The notes under the pieces are model-generated. The model searched no databases. It saw nothing but the letters and a program-made list of their open reading frames with translations, and was not told the origin of the DNA. A DNA stretch of 64,000 nt from PALSA-1296 sp037143335 (GTDB lineage: Bacteria > Bacteroidota > Ignavibacteria > Palsa-1295): the NCBI GenBank assembly GCA_037143335.1, contig JBAWZA010000009.1, positions 1-64,000 of the forward strand, given 5' to 3'. Positions 26,554 through 34,060 of the stretch are shown one piece after another; within the stretch, counting starts at the first letter, position 1, and each line of letters opens with the position of its first letter. A program made the translations under genes and the position numbers.

Positions 26554-26976
26554 ATGAACAGGATAAAAAAACGATCGGATTGCCCACTCTCATTCTCACT
26601 GGATATTTTCGGTGATAGGTGGTCACTGCTAATAATTCGAGACATCATTATTCACGGGAGATTCACATTCGGCGAGATGTCGCGCTCCAAAGAGAACATT
26701 GCATCAAATATTCTCTCCGACAGGTTAGCACTTCTCGAATCCGAAAGTATTCTCACGAAGCGAATCTCGCCGGAGAACAAATCGAAATTTATTTATGGAC
26801 TAACGAAAAAAGGAATTGATCTTGTGCCGGTAATCATCGAAATCATGAAATGGGGTGCGAAGTATAATCCCGATACACCACCACCTCCCAAGAAGGTAAT
26901 TGCCAAACACGAGGCTGATAAAAGATTCTTCGTTAGAAAATACAAACAACGCCAGAGGAGCATCACTAACGTATAA
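26554..26976 (+). CDS. HxlR-family transcriptional regulator
   Basis: The 140-residue winged-helix protein shows the HxlR pattern: Cys10 in 'DCPLSFSLDIFGDRWSLLIIRDII', then 'RFTFGEMSRSKENIASNILSDRLALLESESILTKR', and the wing 'FIYGLTKKGIDLVPVIIEIMKWG'. The N-terminal cysteine is the position used for aldehyde or oxidant sensing in some members such as HypR and YodB, so redox sensing is possible. The C-terminus is a basic tail. It is divergent from the SRPBCC gene and followed after 14 bases by a broken VOC gene that may belong to the same transcript. Confidence 0.9.
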   Translation: MNRIKKRSDCPLSFSLDIFGDRWSLLIIRDIIIHGRFTFGEMSRSKENIASNILSDRLALLESESILTKRISPENKSKFIYGLTKKGIDLVPVIIEIMKWGAKYNPDTPPPPKKVIAKHEADKRFFVRKYKQRQRSITNV

Positions 26977-26990
26977 CTGGATAACAATCT

Positions 26991-27420
26991 ATGCGACCTA
27001 TCATTGACCATATACAAATAACCGTGCAGAATCTTGAGAATGCGGAAGTATTTTATGATCAGTTCCTTCCCATTCTCGGTTTTGATCTAAGTCGTAAAAC
27101 TAAAGGGAAGAGTCCCTGAGCATGATTTCGATGTCGTAGAATATTTCTCTCCATCTCTGCTGTTCGGAATTAACTCACCACGTGAGAAATTTAAAGATGA
27201 TCCAGTGCATAGAAGAAAACCAGGCGCACTCCATCACCTTGCATTCAAGGCTGAGTCAGTAAGTGAAGTCGATAGACTCTCATTGCTGATTCAACAAACA
27301 CCTGCAACAATTGTTGATGGACCAAGATATTTTCCCCAACACGGGGAGCAATATTATGCAATCTACTTTAAAGACACTGAAGGGATAAAGTATGAAATAG
27401 TCTTTGAAGATAGAATCTAA
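26991..27420 (+). pseudogene. VOC/glyoxalase-family gene, broken by one frameshift
   Basis: From ATG 26991 the first ~42 codons read 'MRPIIDHIQITVQNLENAEV' and 'FYDQFLPILGFDLSRKTKGKS', then stop at TGA (27117-27119). The frame one base over continues 'VPEHDFDVVEYFSPSLLFG', 'GALHHLAFKAESVSEVDRL' and 'YAIYFKDTEGIKYEIVFEDRI' to the stop at 27420. Together these form one ~143-residue vicinal-oxygen-chelate (glyoxalase/bleomycin-resistance-like) protein, with metal-ligand candidates His7, the HH pair and the late Glu. The break lies near 27105-27116. A one-base error in the sequence or a recent mutation are both possible. It follows the HxlR gene. Confidence 0.75.
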
Positions 27421-27439
27421 TTATGAGTCGTATAAAATG

Positions 27440-27465
27440 TTGAAGCCCGCTCATGCGGGCTTCAA
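27440..27465. terminator. Bidirectional hairpin terminator
   Basis: A perfect 11-bp stem (TTGAAGCCCGC / GCGGGCTTCAA) with a TCAT loop lies between the VOC gene end and the convergent T9SS-domain fragment. Stem strength and location support a terminator; flanking T runs are short. Confidence 0.7.
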
Positions 27466-27491
27466 AGCATAATTCTCTATGCGAAACTGTA

Positions 27492-27845
27492 TTATCTTGC
27501 AATAACGATTCTCTTCGACGTGACGAACTGCTCGCCGCTCTCGCTCACACCACTGATGTGAACGATATACGAGCCAGGGGCAAGGTTGGAAGTTTCATAA
27601 TGCCACACTGCATGTGTACTTGTCACTGCAACTGATTTGCCAAGCAAATCGAAAATTCCAATCTCAGCTGAACGCACGCCACTCACCGTAAGATTGAGAA
27701 AATTTGTTGCCGGATTCTGCGTTAACGAAACAGTAACTCCAAACGGCACTGTATTCGCTACTCCGCTAGGTGAGAGTTTTATTCCCACCAAATTATATGA
27801 CTTATTCGTGCGAACAACCACCAAGACCCCCGCAGAACCTCCCAC
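27492..27845 (-). pseudogene. Orphan T9SS sorting-domain fragment
   Basis: The reading from GTG 27845 encodes 117 residues whose last ~80 are a T9SS type A sorting domain ('VSLTQNPATNFLNLTVSGV', 'AEIGIFDLLGKSVAV', 'LAPGSYIVHISG', 'TSKRIVIAR'). There is no signal peptide and no cargo domain, and the upstream sequence is the promoter region of the cytochrome oxidase gene on the other strand. It looks like the surviving 3' end of a larger secreted protein gene. Expression is doubtful. Confidence 0.5.
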
Positions 27846-27889
27846 TCTCCCAAAAACCGAAAATATCTTGTCCTCCGCGGAATTTTCTG

Positions 27890-27897
27890 TATATTTG
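27890..27897 (+). promoter_or_regulatory. Candidate -7 promoter element (TATATTTG) of the oxidase genes
   Basis: TATATTTG matches TAnnTTTG and lies 33 bases before the GTG start of the subunit III gene. It supports that start over longer in-frame readings that extend back through the T9SS fragment. Confidence 0.45.
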
Positions 27898-27930
27898 CAT
27901 GTAGGACATTTACCAATAATTGACGAAACA

Positions 27931-28755
27931 GTGGCTGAAATCGCACTTTCACATAATTCTTCGCACGACGAACACTATACCCCGACCTATACGAGTACAG
28001 GTACCCCGATGGGAAAAGTCTTCATGTGGCTTTTTCTGTGCCAGGATGCCTTGATGTTCATGGGGCTATTCGCTGCCTATATCTCCGTTCGTATCGGACT
28101 CGGTGATGTGTGGCCCTCGCCGAATAATCTTCATACACCTGAGCACTATCCGCTTGACATCAACCTCACCGCAGTCAATACATTTATCCTGATTTGCTCG
28201 AGCGTTACCATGGTGATGGCAGTGCAAGCTGCGCGCTCTGAAACGAAAAAAGGAATTATCAAATGGCTGCTCTTCACAGCGCTTGGCGGAGCAATCTTCT
28301 TGGGTGTGCAGGTCTATGAGTACCGTCACCTCATCGGCGAAGATGGCATGGGAATGGAAAAGAGTCTTTTCGATGCAACGTTCTTCGGACTCACCGGCTT
28401 CCACGGCTTGCACGTGTTTAGCGGAGTAATTTATCTTCTCTGCGTGACTATCGCTACCAAGCTCGGGCATAAAGAATATTCTGAGAACGGCTGGATTATG
28501 ACACTCGAAAGACTTGGAGCTTTCGGAATAACCCTTTATCTCTGGTTCGGGCCACTTCACAAATGGCCACCTCTACCTCACGTGCTCGTCTCAATCGTTT
28601 CTGGAGCAGTCCCTTATATTATGATTCGCGGAATTAAGTGGCTGCGCGAACGACCGAAAGCATTACAAGGTGATGATGTCGAAGTTGTCGGACTCTATTG
28701 GCACTTTGTTGATCTTATCTGGATCATCTTGTTCACGCTCGTTTATCTCATCTAA
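27931..28755 (+). CDS. Cytochrome c oxidase subunit III
   Basis: The 274-residue protein is the heme-copper oxidase subunit III, an integral membrane subunit with about six to seven helices. Signatures include 'FMWLFLCQDALMFMGLFAAY' (first helix), 'INLTAVNTFILICSSVTMVMA', 'FLGVQVYEYRHLIGEDG' and 'FFGLTGFHGLHVFSGVIYLL', the family Glu/His region. GTG 27931 is favoured because it follows a promoter-like element; ATG 28009 (MGKVFMWLF) is the alternative. Subunits I and II are not in the window. Subunit IV and a short membrane ORF follow directly. Confidence 0.88.
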   Translation: MAEIALSHNSSHDEHYTPTYTSTGTPMGKVFMWLFLCQDALMFMGLFAAYISVRIGLGDVWPSPNNLHTPEHYPLDINLTAVNTFILICSSVTMVMAVQAARSETKKGIIKWLLFTALGGAIFLGVQVYEYRHLIGEDGMGMEKSLFDATFFGLTGFHGLHVFSGVIYLLCVTIATKLGHKEYSENGWIMTLERLGAFGITLYLWFGPLHKWPPLPHVLVSIVSGAVPYIMIRGIKWLRERPKALQGDDVEVVGLYWHFVDLIWIILFTLVYLI

Positions 28756-28821
28756 CAGACTCAGTAGCGACGCAAAATCGGAGAATCAATATAACACAAT
28801 AATTAGAAATTTTTAGGACTT

Positions 28822-29118
28822 ATGGAACACTCAACAACGAACCATACGAAAAGCTACATGAAGATTTTTGGCGCACTTGCTGTGCTGACAATCGTAGAAG
28901 TAATTTTATCTCAGAGCGGGATGTCGCATACGCCGATGGTTGTTCTCTTGATCGCGTTCGCACTTGTGAAAGCCGGGCTTGTGGCAATGTACTTCATGCA
29001 TTTGAAATATGATGCGAAGTTTCTCTCAGTTATCGCGTACTCGCCTCTGATTGTTGCATCGATATTAATTGCGATGCTTGCACTCGAATGGGGATTCCAG
29101 CCACATTGGCTTTTCTAA
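28822..29118 (+). CDS. Cytochrome c oxidase subunit IV
   Basis: The 98-residue protein is a prokaryotic COX subunit IV (caa3-type): three membrane helices 'MKIFGALAVLTIVEVILS', 'MVVLLIAFALVKAGLVAMYFMHLKYD' and 'FLSVIAYSPLIVASILIAMLALEW'. The 'K-(A/S)-x-L-V-A-x-Y-F-M-H-L-K-(Y/F)' stretch is diagnostic. It assists assembly or stability of the oxidase core. It lies 66 bases after subunit III, and a 41-residue GTG-start ORF begins one base after its stop. Confidence 0.9.
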   Translation: MEHSTTNHTKSYMKIFGALAVLTIVEVILSQSGMSHTPMVVLLIAFALVKAGLVAMYFMHLKYDAKFLSVIAYSPLIVASILIAMLALEWGFQPHWLF

Positions 29119-29119
29119 T

Positions 29120-29245
29120 GTGAACGAAATCCAGCAATTTGATCGCAGCCCGAAATTCCGCAAGGGATTAGTCATTGGTATAGCGATCTGGGTGTTCCTA
29201 ATGTTTATGGCTTTGGGCTTAGCAATTGTGATTGATTGGCATTAG
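29120..29245 (+). CDS. Small single-helix membrane protein (41 aa) after oxidase subunit IV
   Basis: A GTG at 29120, one base after the subunit IV stop, opens a 41-residue reading: a charged start ('NEIQQFDRSPKFRKG') and one hydrophobic helix ('LVIGIAIWVFLMFMALGLAI') ending 'VIDWH'. Positive charges before the helix predict an N-in orientation. The size and position resemble small accessory subunits found beside caa3/cbb3 oxidases, but no family is recognised. It ends eight bases before the start of the Mo-oxidoreductase gene. The tight spacing supports a real gene. Confidence 0.5.
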   Translation: MNEIQQFDRSPKFRKGLVIGIAIWVFLMFMALGLAIVIDWH

Positions 29246-29252
29246 ATTCACT

Positions 29253-29939
29253 ATGATTAGGTACCTCTCGCTTCTCCTCCTCGCCTACACTCTCTGCTCT
29301 TGCGACGCTACCCCTGACGGCAAGACCGAAAAAATATTGCTCCAATTTCAGCGAGCCGATGATGCACTTAAGCAAAAAATTTTCAGCCGCAAGAAACTCA
29401 TCCCCGAAATCGCCGACAAAGACCTCACCCCTGAATCTAAATACAGAGAAAATAATTACGACACTGACCGTCCCCCAATTGATACTACGTCCAATTGGCG
29501 ACTCGAAGTCAGAGGACTTGTAAAATATCCCGGTTACTATACTCTCGATCAAATCAAAACGCTCGGTATGACCGTCGAAAATGCAAAGCATGTTTGTGTT
29601 GAGGGGTGGAGTCAGAATGTGAAGTGGGGCGGCACTCAACTCTATCGCTTTCTTGATTGGATCGGCGCTGATCCGAAGGCGGAGTATATGTACGTCGAGT
29701 GTGCAGATAAATACTACGAGTCGTACGACATTGAATCTGCTCGTCATCCACAAACACTGTTATGCTATGAAGCATACAACAAGCCTCTGACACTTGAGCG
29801 TGGCGCACCATGCAGAATTGTGATGCCGACGAAACTTGGATATAAATCTGCGAAGTGGATTCTCAAGCTTGTCGTCACAGATAAAAAGCCAGGTGGATAT
29901 TGGGAAGACCAAGGATATGATTGGCATGCAGGGATATGA
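29253..29939 (+). CDS. Lipid-anchored molybdopterin oxidoreductase (sulfite oxidase/MsrP-like)
   Basis: The 228-residue protein has a lipoprotein signal ('MIRYLSLLLLAYTLCSC'), which supports ATG 29253 over 29232. The mature part is the sulfite-oxidase Mo-cofactor fold: 'WRLEVRGLVKYPGYYTLDQI', then 'KHVCVEGWSQNVKWGGTQL', where Cys115 is the expected molybdenum ligand, and 'GAPCRIVMPTKLGYKSAKWI'. MsrP/YedY relatives reduce oxidised methionine or other oxides in the periplasm; this copy is shorter and lipid-anchored, so its substrate is uncertain. Its stop overlaps the start of a cytochrome b gene (ATGA), which is probably its electron donor in the membrane. Confidence 0.85.
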   Translation: MIRYLSLLLLAYTLCSCDATPDGKTEKILLQFQRADDALKQKIFSRKKLIPEIADKDLTPESKYRENNYDTDRPPIDTTSNWRLEVRGLVKYPGYYTLDQIKTLGMTVENAKHVCVEGWSQNVKWGGTQLYRFLDWIGADPKAEYMYVECADKYYESYDIESARHPQTLLCYEAYNKPLTLERGAPCRIVMPTKLGYKSAKWILKLVVTDKKPGGYWEDQGYDWHAGI

Positions 29940-30574
29940 AATTACGTAAATCACATCTCGGCAAAGAGTATTTCCACCCGCTTATCGTGCGCATCACGCA
30001 TTGGACAAATTTTGTTGCGCTTTCGATTATGGTCGCAAGCGGGCTGAGAATTTTTAATGCTTCCCCTCTTTTTGATTATAAATTTCCGAAATGGATTCTG
30101 CTCGGCGGGTGGCTCGGTGGAGCAAGGCTGTGGCACTTTGCGGCGATGTGGATTTTTTTTATGAACGGTGTCATTGCTGTCGCATTCAACATTATTTCTA
30201 AACACGGTAGGAATACGACTATTTTTCGCAAACAGGATATTTCAGGAGTTCTTCCAATGATAAAATATTATTTGCGAATCCAGAAAGATCATCCGAAATA
30301 TGAGAAGTATAACTCCTTACAAAAACTCGCCTACACCAGCACTCCGTTTCTTGCCATAGGTGTTACGCTTTCGGGCATCGTTATGTATTTACCTGTTCAA
30401 GCATCGCCACTGACATGGCTGCTTGGTGGATACGAGTTCGCGCGGTGGTTGCATTTTCTTTTCATGGCAAGTTTGGTGATGTTTTTTCTTGGGCATCTTT
30501 TCATGGTAATTATTTCCGGTTGGCAGAATTTTTGGTCAATGATAACCGGATGGAAGCGAGTGTCGGATAATTGA
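29936..30574 (+). CDS. Membrane cytochrome b (b561/Ni-hydrogenase-type), partner of the Mo enzyme
   Basis: The 212-residue protein is a four-helix membrane cytochrome b. Histidine-bearing helices are 'RITHWTNFVALSIMVASGLRIF', 'ARLWHFAAMWIFFMNGVI' and 'WLHFLFMASLVMFFLGHLFMVI', and these are the likely heme ligands. Fusions or pairs of this type pass electrons from quinol to periplasmic oxidoreductases. ATG 29936 overlaps the stop of the Mo-oxidoreductase gene, so the two proteins are almost certainly a complex. It replaces the heme protein MsrQ seen in classic MsrPQ systems. Confidence 0.85.
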   Translation: MKLRKSHLGKEYFHPLIVRITHWTNFVALSIMVASGLRIFNASPLFDYKFPKWILLGGWLGGARLWHFAAMWIFFMNGVIAVAFNIISKHGRNTTIFRKQDISGVLPMIKYYLRIQKDHPKYEKYNSLQKLAYTSTPFLAIGVTLSGIVMYLPVQASPLTWLLGGYEFARWLHFLFMASLVMFFLGHLFMVIISGWQNFWSMITGWKRVSDN

Positions 30575-31293
30575 AATCGAAAAATAAGCCTCTCCTGATT
30601 CTTGGCGCAGTTGTTGCACTCATTATTATTCTCTACTTTGCATTTCGCAAAGATTCTAATCAGCATAAAACGGTTCGTTCTTCAGAGGCTGAGAATGTCA
30701 TAGCGCCAGAGACTTTTCATGGAATTCCTCGAGAAGGTATCGGTGGCGATCCTGATCTGAATCGTCAAAAAAATCGCTGGAGCATTCCTGCGGATGTCCG
30801 CGAGTATAGAATTTCCCAAATCATCGGACTACCACACACTGCACTTGACATGATGGAATCCGAACACCGCAAAAAGTGGAGTGTAGCTGCACGTGACGAA
30901 GCGGCAAGTGCGGAAACAAAGGGAGTTCGGGTCGTGGGTTATCTTTCAAAGGTTCGTGAACAAGGACCGGAAGCATGCAACGGAAAGAGTGAAATATATG
31001 ATGACTTTCATTTATGGATAACGGAGTCGCCGTATCAAAACAAGAATGAAGGCATCGTCATCGAAGCCACACCATTCTGGAAAGAACACTTCCCTTCATG
31101 GCAATTAATAACATTTGAGAAACTTGCATTCGAACATGCTCGAGTTCGAGTGACAGGATGGTTACTTTGGGATCAAGAGCATGGTGATGAAGTTTGGAAG
31201 TCTCGCGGCTCACTCTGGGAAATTCACCCGATCACAAAGTTCGAAATTTATACCGGCGATGGGTGGCATGAGCTTGCTGATAAGCCTATGTAA
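30571..31293 (+). CDS. Membrane-anchored protein of unknown function in the Mo-oxidoreductase operon
   Basis: A TTG at 30571, overlapping the cytochrome b stop (TTGA), opens 240 residues. Residues ~6-25 are one membrane helix ('LLILGAVVALIIILYFAF'), followed by a soluble periplasmic domain. Parts such as 'GVRVVGYLSKVREQGPEACNG', 'YDDFHLWITESP' and 'HARVRVTGWLLWDQEHGDEV' suggest an OB-like beta domain, the type seen in some nucleic-acid- or ligand-binding proteins, but the family is not recognised. Coupling to the two previous genes suggests an accessory role for that complex. The TTG start is uncertain. Confidence 0.6.
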   Translation: MKSKNKPLLILGAVVALIIILYFAFRKDSNQHKTVRSSEAENVIAPETFHGIPREGIGGDPDLNRQKNRWSIPADVREYRISQIIGLPHTALDMMESEHRKKWSVAARDEAASAETKGVRVVGYLSKVREQGPEACNGKSEIYDDFHLWITESPYQNKNEGIVIEATPFWKEHFPSWQLITFEKLAFEHARVRVTGWLLWDQEHGDEVWKSRGSLWEIHPITKFEIYTGDGWHELADKPM

Positions 31294-31365
31294 TTCGAGA
31301 CTTCCCGAACTAAGCAATCCACCGCGTTCGTTACACATATCGGATTAAAAATTGTTTTAAAGTTT

Positions 31366-32013
31366 ATGAAGTTATTTTTTACAACACTACTTTTTGCCTC
31401 GGCAATTAGTGCAAGTTCTCTCAAGGCTCAGGAAACACCGCATGACCGGATGATCCCGGGCAGAACGATCGCGAATGCTCCGCTTAAATCATATCCTGAT
31501 AGCGTAGCCTTTGATTCGCTCTTCTCGATTTACTATCAGCGACTCAAACCAAAGATTGGTGTGAGAGAGCAGGCTGAACTTCAGTTCAGTGCGATGTCTC
31601 GTTCGTTTGCGATGAGTGGAATTGATTCGATCCAAGCCTCGAAGGTTGCATTCAATTCTTTGGATACACATGCCTTCTACAAATTATTCCACGATGCATA
31701 TCGGAGGAATTTGAATGCAAAGCAATTGGCACTCCTGATGCAATTCTCGGCGAATGCTGATGGCGAGCATATCCTCGAAGTATTTTCTAATCTTCAGTCA
31801 GCTCCGCGTGATGGAAACATGTATATCACGAGGGTTCTTTCGGCAAACCTCTTGCCACTTCGCCAAGCAGCGCGCGAGAGGATGGAGAAGGAGCAGCCTC
31901 CGAAAAATAAAGACCAACGAACACCTCAGAGAATTCCTATCCCAGATATGAATCAACAGAATGTGAACTCGACAATCGTTGTCGGAGATTCTACTTTGCG
32001 TAAGAAAAAATAA
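31366..32013 (+). CDS. Secreted protein of unknown function
   Basis: The 215-residue protein has a signal peptide ('MKLFFTTLLFASAISASSLKAQ') and a helical mature part with no recognised domain. The C-terminal ~40 residues are rich in Pro, Gln and Lys ('EQPPKNKDQRTPQRIPIPD') and look disordered. It is probably periplasmic. It sits between the Mo-oxidoreductase operon and murI, 72 bases after the former. Confidence 0.6.
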   Translation: MKLFFTTLLFASAISASSLKAQETPHDRMIPGRTIANAPLKSYPDSVAFDSLFSIYYQRLKPKIGVREQAELQFSAMSRSFAMSGIDSIQASKVAFNSLDTHAFYKLFHDAYRRNLNAKQLALLMQFSANADGEHILEVFSNLQSAPRDGNMYITRVLSANLLPLRQAARERMEKEQPPKNKDQRTPQRIPIPDMNQQNVNSTIVVGDSTLRKKK

Positions 32014-32046
32014 TACTCGAAGCGTAAACGAATTATTTCACTACTC

Positions 32047-32865
32047 ATGAGTTCAACCTCACCAATCGGTGTATTTGATTCCGGCATCGGCGGCCTCACC
32101 GTTGTGAAGGAAATTTTGTCACTGCATCCAAATGAACGGATTATTTATTTCGGGGATACCGCTAGAGTGCCATACGGTTCGAAATCCATAGAGACCGTAC
32201 GCCGATATGCACTCGAAGATACCGAACTACTTCTTGAACATTCGCCTAAATTAATTATCGTCGCGTGCAATACCGTCAGTGCCGTTGCACTTGATGTCGT
32301 AAAAATGACAGCAGGGGAAATTCCAGTCATAGGGATGATCGAACCTGCTTGCAGAGAAGCACTCCGAATCACCAAGTCGGGAAGAGTTGGCGTAATCGGC
32401 ACTGAAGCTACGGTCGCGAGTAAAGCATACGATACACAGTTGGCATTTCTTGCAAACGAAGGCGCGAGAGCTGTTGCAACGTTTTCGAAAGCCTGTCCAC
32501 TTTTTGTGCCGCTTGCAGAGGAAGGTTGGGAAAACTCGGCAGCCGCAGAACTCGTTGCCAAAGAATATCTCGGCAGTATCATCGAGGCAAATGTTGACAC
32601 GCTGATCTTGGGATGTACCCACTACCCCGTTCTCAGAAAAATAATTCAGAGCGTCATGGGACCGAATGTATCGTTGATTAATTCGGGCGAGGTAGCCTCA
32701 AGAGAAATTCTGCTCTCGACAATTTCCAATTCGTCCAGCCCCGAGCATTCATATTTAGTCAGCGATACACCTCAGAAATTCCAAACCATTGGTGAGCGAT
32801 TTCTTGGCGTACAACTTGATAATATCAAACAAGTAATCTTTGAAGAGACGTGGAAGGTGGTCTGA
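32047..32865 (+). CDS. murI: Glutamate racemase
   Basis: The 272-residue enzyme makes D-glutamate from L-glutamate for peptidoglycan. Key residues are visible: 'IGVFDSGIGGLTVVKEI' with Asp11 and Ser12, 'IVACNTVSAVAL' with catalytic Cys74, and 'LILGCTHYPVL' with the second catalytic cysteine, Cys190, plus His192. Length is normal. It stands 33 bases after the secreted-protein gene and before floA on the same strand. Confidence 0.95.
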   Translation: MSSTSPIGVFDSGIGGLTVVKEILSLHPNERIIYFGDTARVPYGSKSIETVRRYALEDTELLLEHSPKLIIVACNTVSAVALDVVKMTAGEIPVIGMIEPACREALRITKSGRVGVIGTEATVASKAYDTQLAFLANEGARAVATFSKACPLFVPLAEEGWENSAAAELVAKEYLGSIIEANVDTLILGCTHYPVLRKIIQSVMGPNVSLINSGEVASREILLSTISNSSSPEHSYLVSDTPQKFQTIGERFLGVQLDNIKQVIFEETWKVV

Positions 32866-32911
32866 CTTTCCCGATTCTTTGCGAATCCACTCCAATAGGC
32901 TAAATATATCG

Positions 32912-32919
32912 TAGATTTG
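32912..32919 (+). promoter_or_regulatory. Candidate -7 promoter element (TAGATTTG) of floA
   Basis: TAGATTTG fits TAnnTTTG and lies 30 bases before the floA ATG. No -33 TTG at the usual spacing was identified, so this rests on the -7 match and position only. Confidence 0.4.
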
Positions 32920-32949
32920 CACTCATAAGTTACTAACCAAAACGTTATT

Positions 32950-33966
32950 ATGAATTCAATCTCTGGGCTTTCCCTCGGCATCATCATTGCCTGCCTGTTT
33001 TTCCTGATTTTCTTGCTCTACATGGTCCCGCTTGGATTGTGGATCACAGCACTTTCGAGTGGAGTGAAGGTTCGTATATTCGCTGATCTTGTAGGCATGC
33101 GATTCCGCAAAGTACCCCCCGATATTATCGTTCGATCCAAAATCACTGCTACCAAAGCTGGGATTGATGTTGAGATTGGCAAGCTCGAGGCTCATTACAT
33201 GGCTGGCGGAAATGTCGTAAAGGTTGTCAATGCACTCATAAGCGCACACAAAGCAAATATTGATTTGGATTTCGACCGTGCTACGGCAATTGATTTGGCT
33301 GGTCGCGACGTGCTCGAAGCCGTCAAGCTCTCAGTTAACCCAAAAGTTATCGAAACACCGCCTGTTGCCGCTGTAGCGAAAAATGGAATTCAAGTTACAG
33401 CAGTTGCGCGCGTGACGATTAGAGCCAACATCGAGCGCCTTGTTGGCGGAGCGGGCGAGGCAACGATTCTTGCAAGAGTAGGCGAAGGAATTGTCACGAC
33501 GATCGGATCAAGCAATTCACATAAAGAAGTCCTTGAGTCACCCGACAATATCTCTAAAACAGTTCTTGCCAAAGGCCTTGACTCAGGAACGGCATACGAA
33601 ATTCTCTCGATTGATATTGCCGACGTTGATATTGGTCAGAACATCGGCGCGAAGTTACAGAGCGATCAAGCTGAAGCGGAGTTAAAAGTTGCTCGCGCAA
33701 AAGCCGAAGAACGCAGAGCCGCTGCTATTGCATTCGAGCAGGAAATGAAAGCAAGAGTTCAAGAGATGCGCGCAAAAGTTGTGGAGTCCGAAGCACAAAT
33801 TCCGATGGCAATTGCCGAAGCCTTCCGTTCTGGCAAACTTGGAGTACTTGATTATTACAATATGCAGAACGTGCAAGCAGATACCGGCATGAGAAAAGCC
33901 ATAGCCGAAAGTGCCTCACCAGAAATGGGCACAACCGGCGGCACTGCAACGACGGGGAATGCATGA
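32950..33966 (+). CDS. floA: Flotillin-like protein FloA
   Basis: The 338-residue protein has an N-terminal membrane hairpin ('LSLGIIIACLFFLIFLLYMVPL') and an SPFH/flotillin core: 'GMRFRKVPPDIIVRSKITATKAGI', 'HYMAGGNVVKVVNALISAHKAN', 'ATAIDLAGRDVLEAVKLSVNPK' and a C-terminal coiled coil ('QAEAELKVARAKAEERRAAAIA'). FloA scaffolds functional membrane microdomains; the length and order match B. subtilis FloA closely. The gene appears monocistronic, with a promoter-like element upstream and a 94-base gap to the next gene. Confidence 0.95.
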   Translation: MNSISGLSLGIIIACLFFLIFLLYMVPLGLWITALSSGVKVRIFADLVGMRFRKVPPDIIVRSKITATKAGIDVEIGKLEAHYMAGGNVVKVVNALISAHKANIDLDFDRATAIDLAGRDVLEAVKLSVNPKVIETPPVAAVAKNGIQVTAVARVTIRANIERLVGGAGEATILARVGEGIVTTIGSSNSHKEVLESPDNISKTVLAKGLDSGTAYEILSIDIADVDIGQNIGAKLQSDQAEAELKVARAKAEERRAAAIAFEQEMKARVQEMRAKVVESEAQIPMAIAEAFRSGKLGVLDYYNMQNVQADTGMRKAIAESASPEMGTTGGTATTGNA

Positions 33967-33989
33967 CCAAGAATATTTCGTCTGATAAT

Positions 33990-34006
33990 TTAACAATTTC
34001 TTAACA
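33990..34006 (+). promoter_or_regulatory. 17-bp motif shared with the phosphate-porin promoter; candidate Pho box
   Basis: TTAACAATTTCTTAACA at 33990-34006 contains two TTAACA units 11 bp apart. The same 17 bases occur on the minus strand at 53347-53331 in the repeat array upstream of the phosphate porin. It lies 55 bases before the cytochrome-like lipoprotein start at 34061. This suggests phosphate control of that gene, but the copy has two units rather than four and no clear -7 box follows it. Confidence 0.4.
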
Positions 34007-34060
34007 TAAACAATATGATTTAGTAGAGGATTGGTTTGTTTATTGCTTACTAAACGAACT

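Noticed and set aside
27100..27120. Programmed ribosomal frameshift in the VOC gene
   Set aside because: No recognisable slippery heptamer with a downstream structure was seen, and the family does not use frameshifting.
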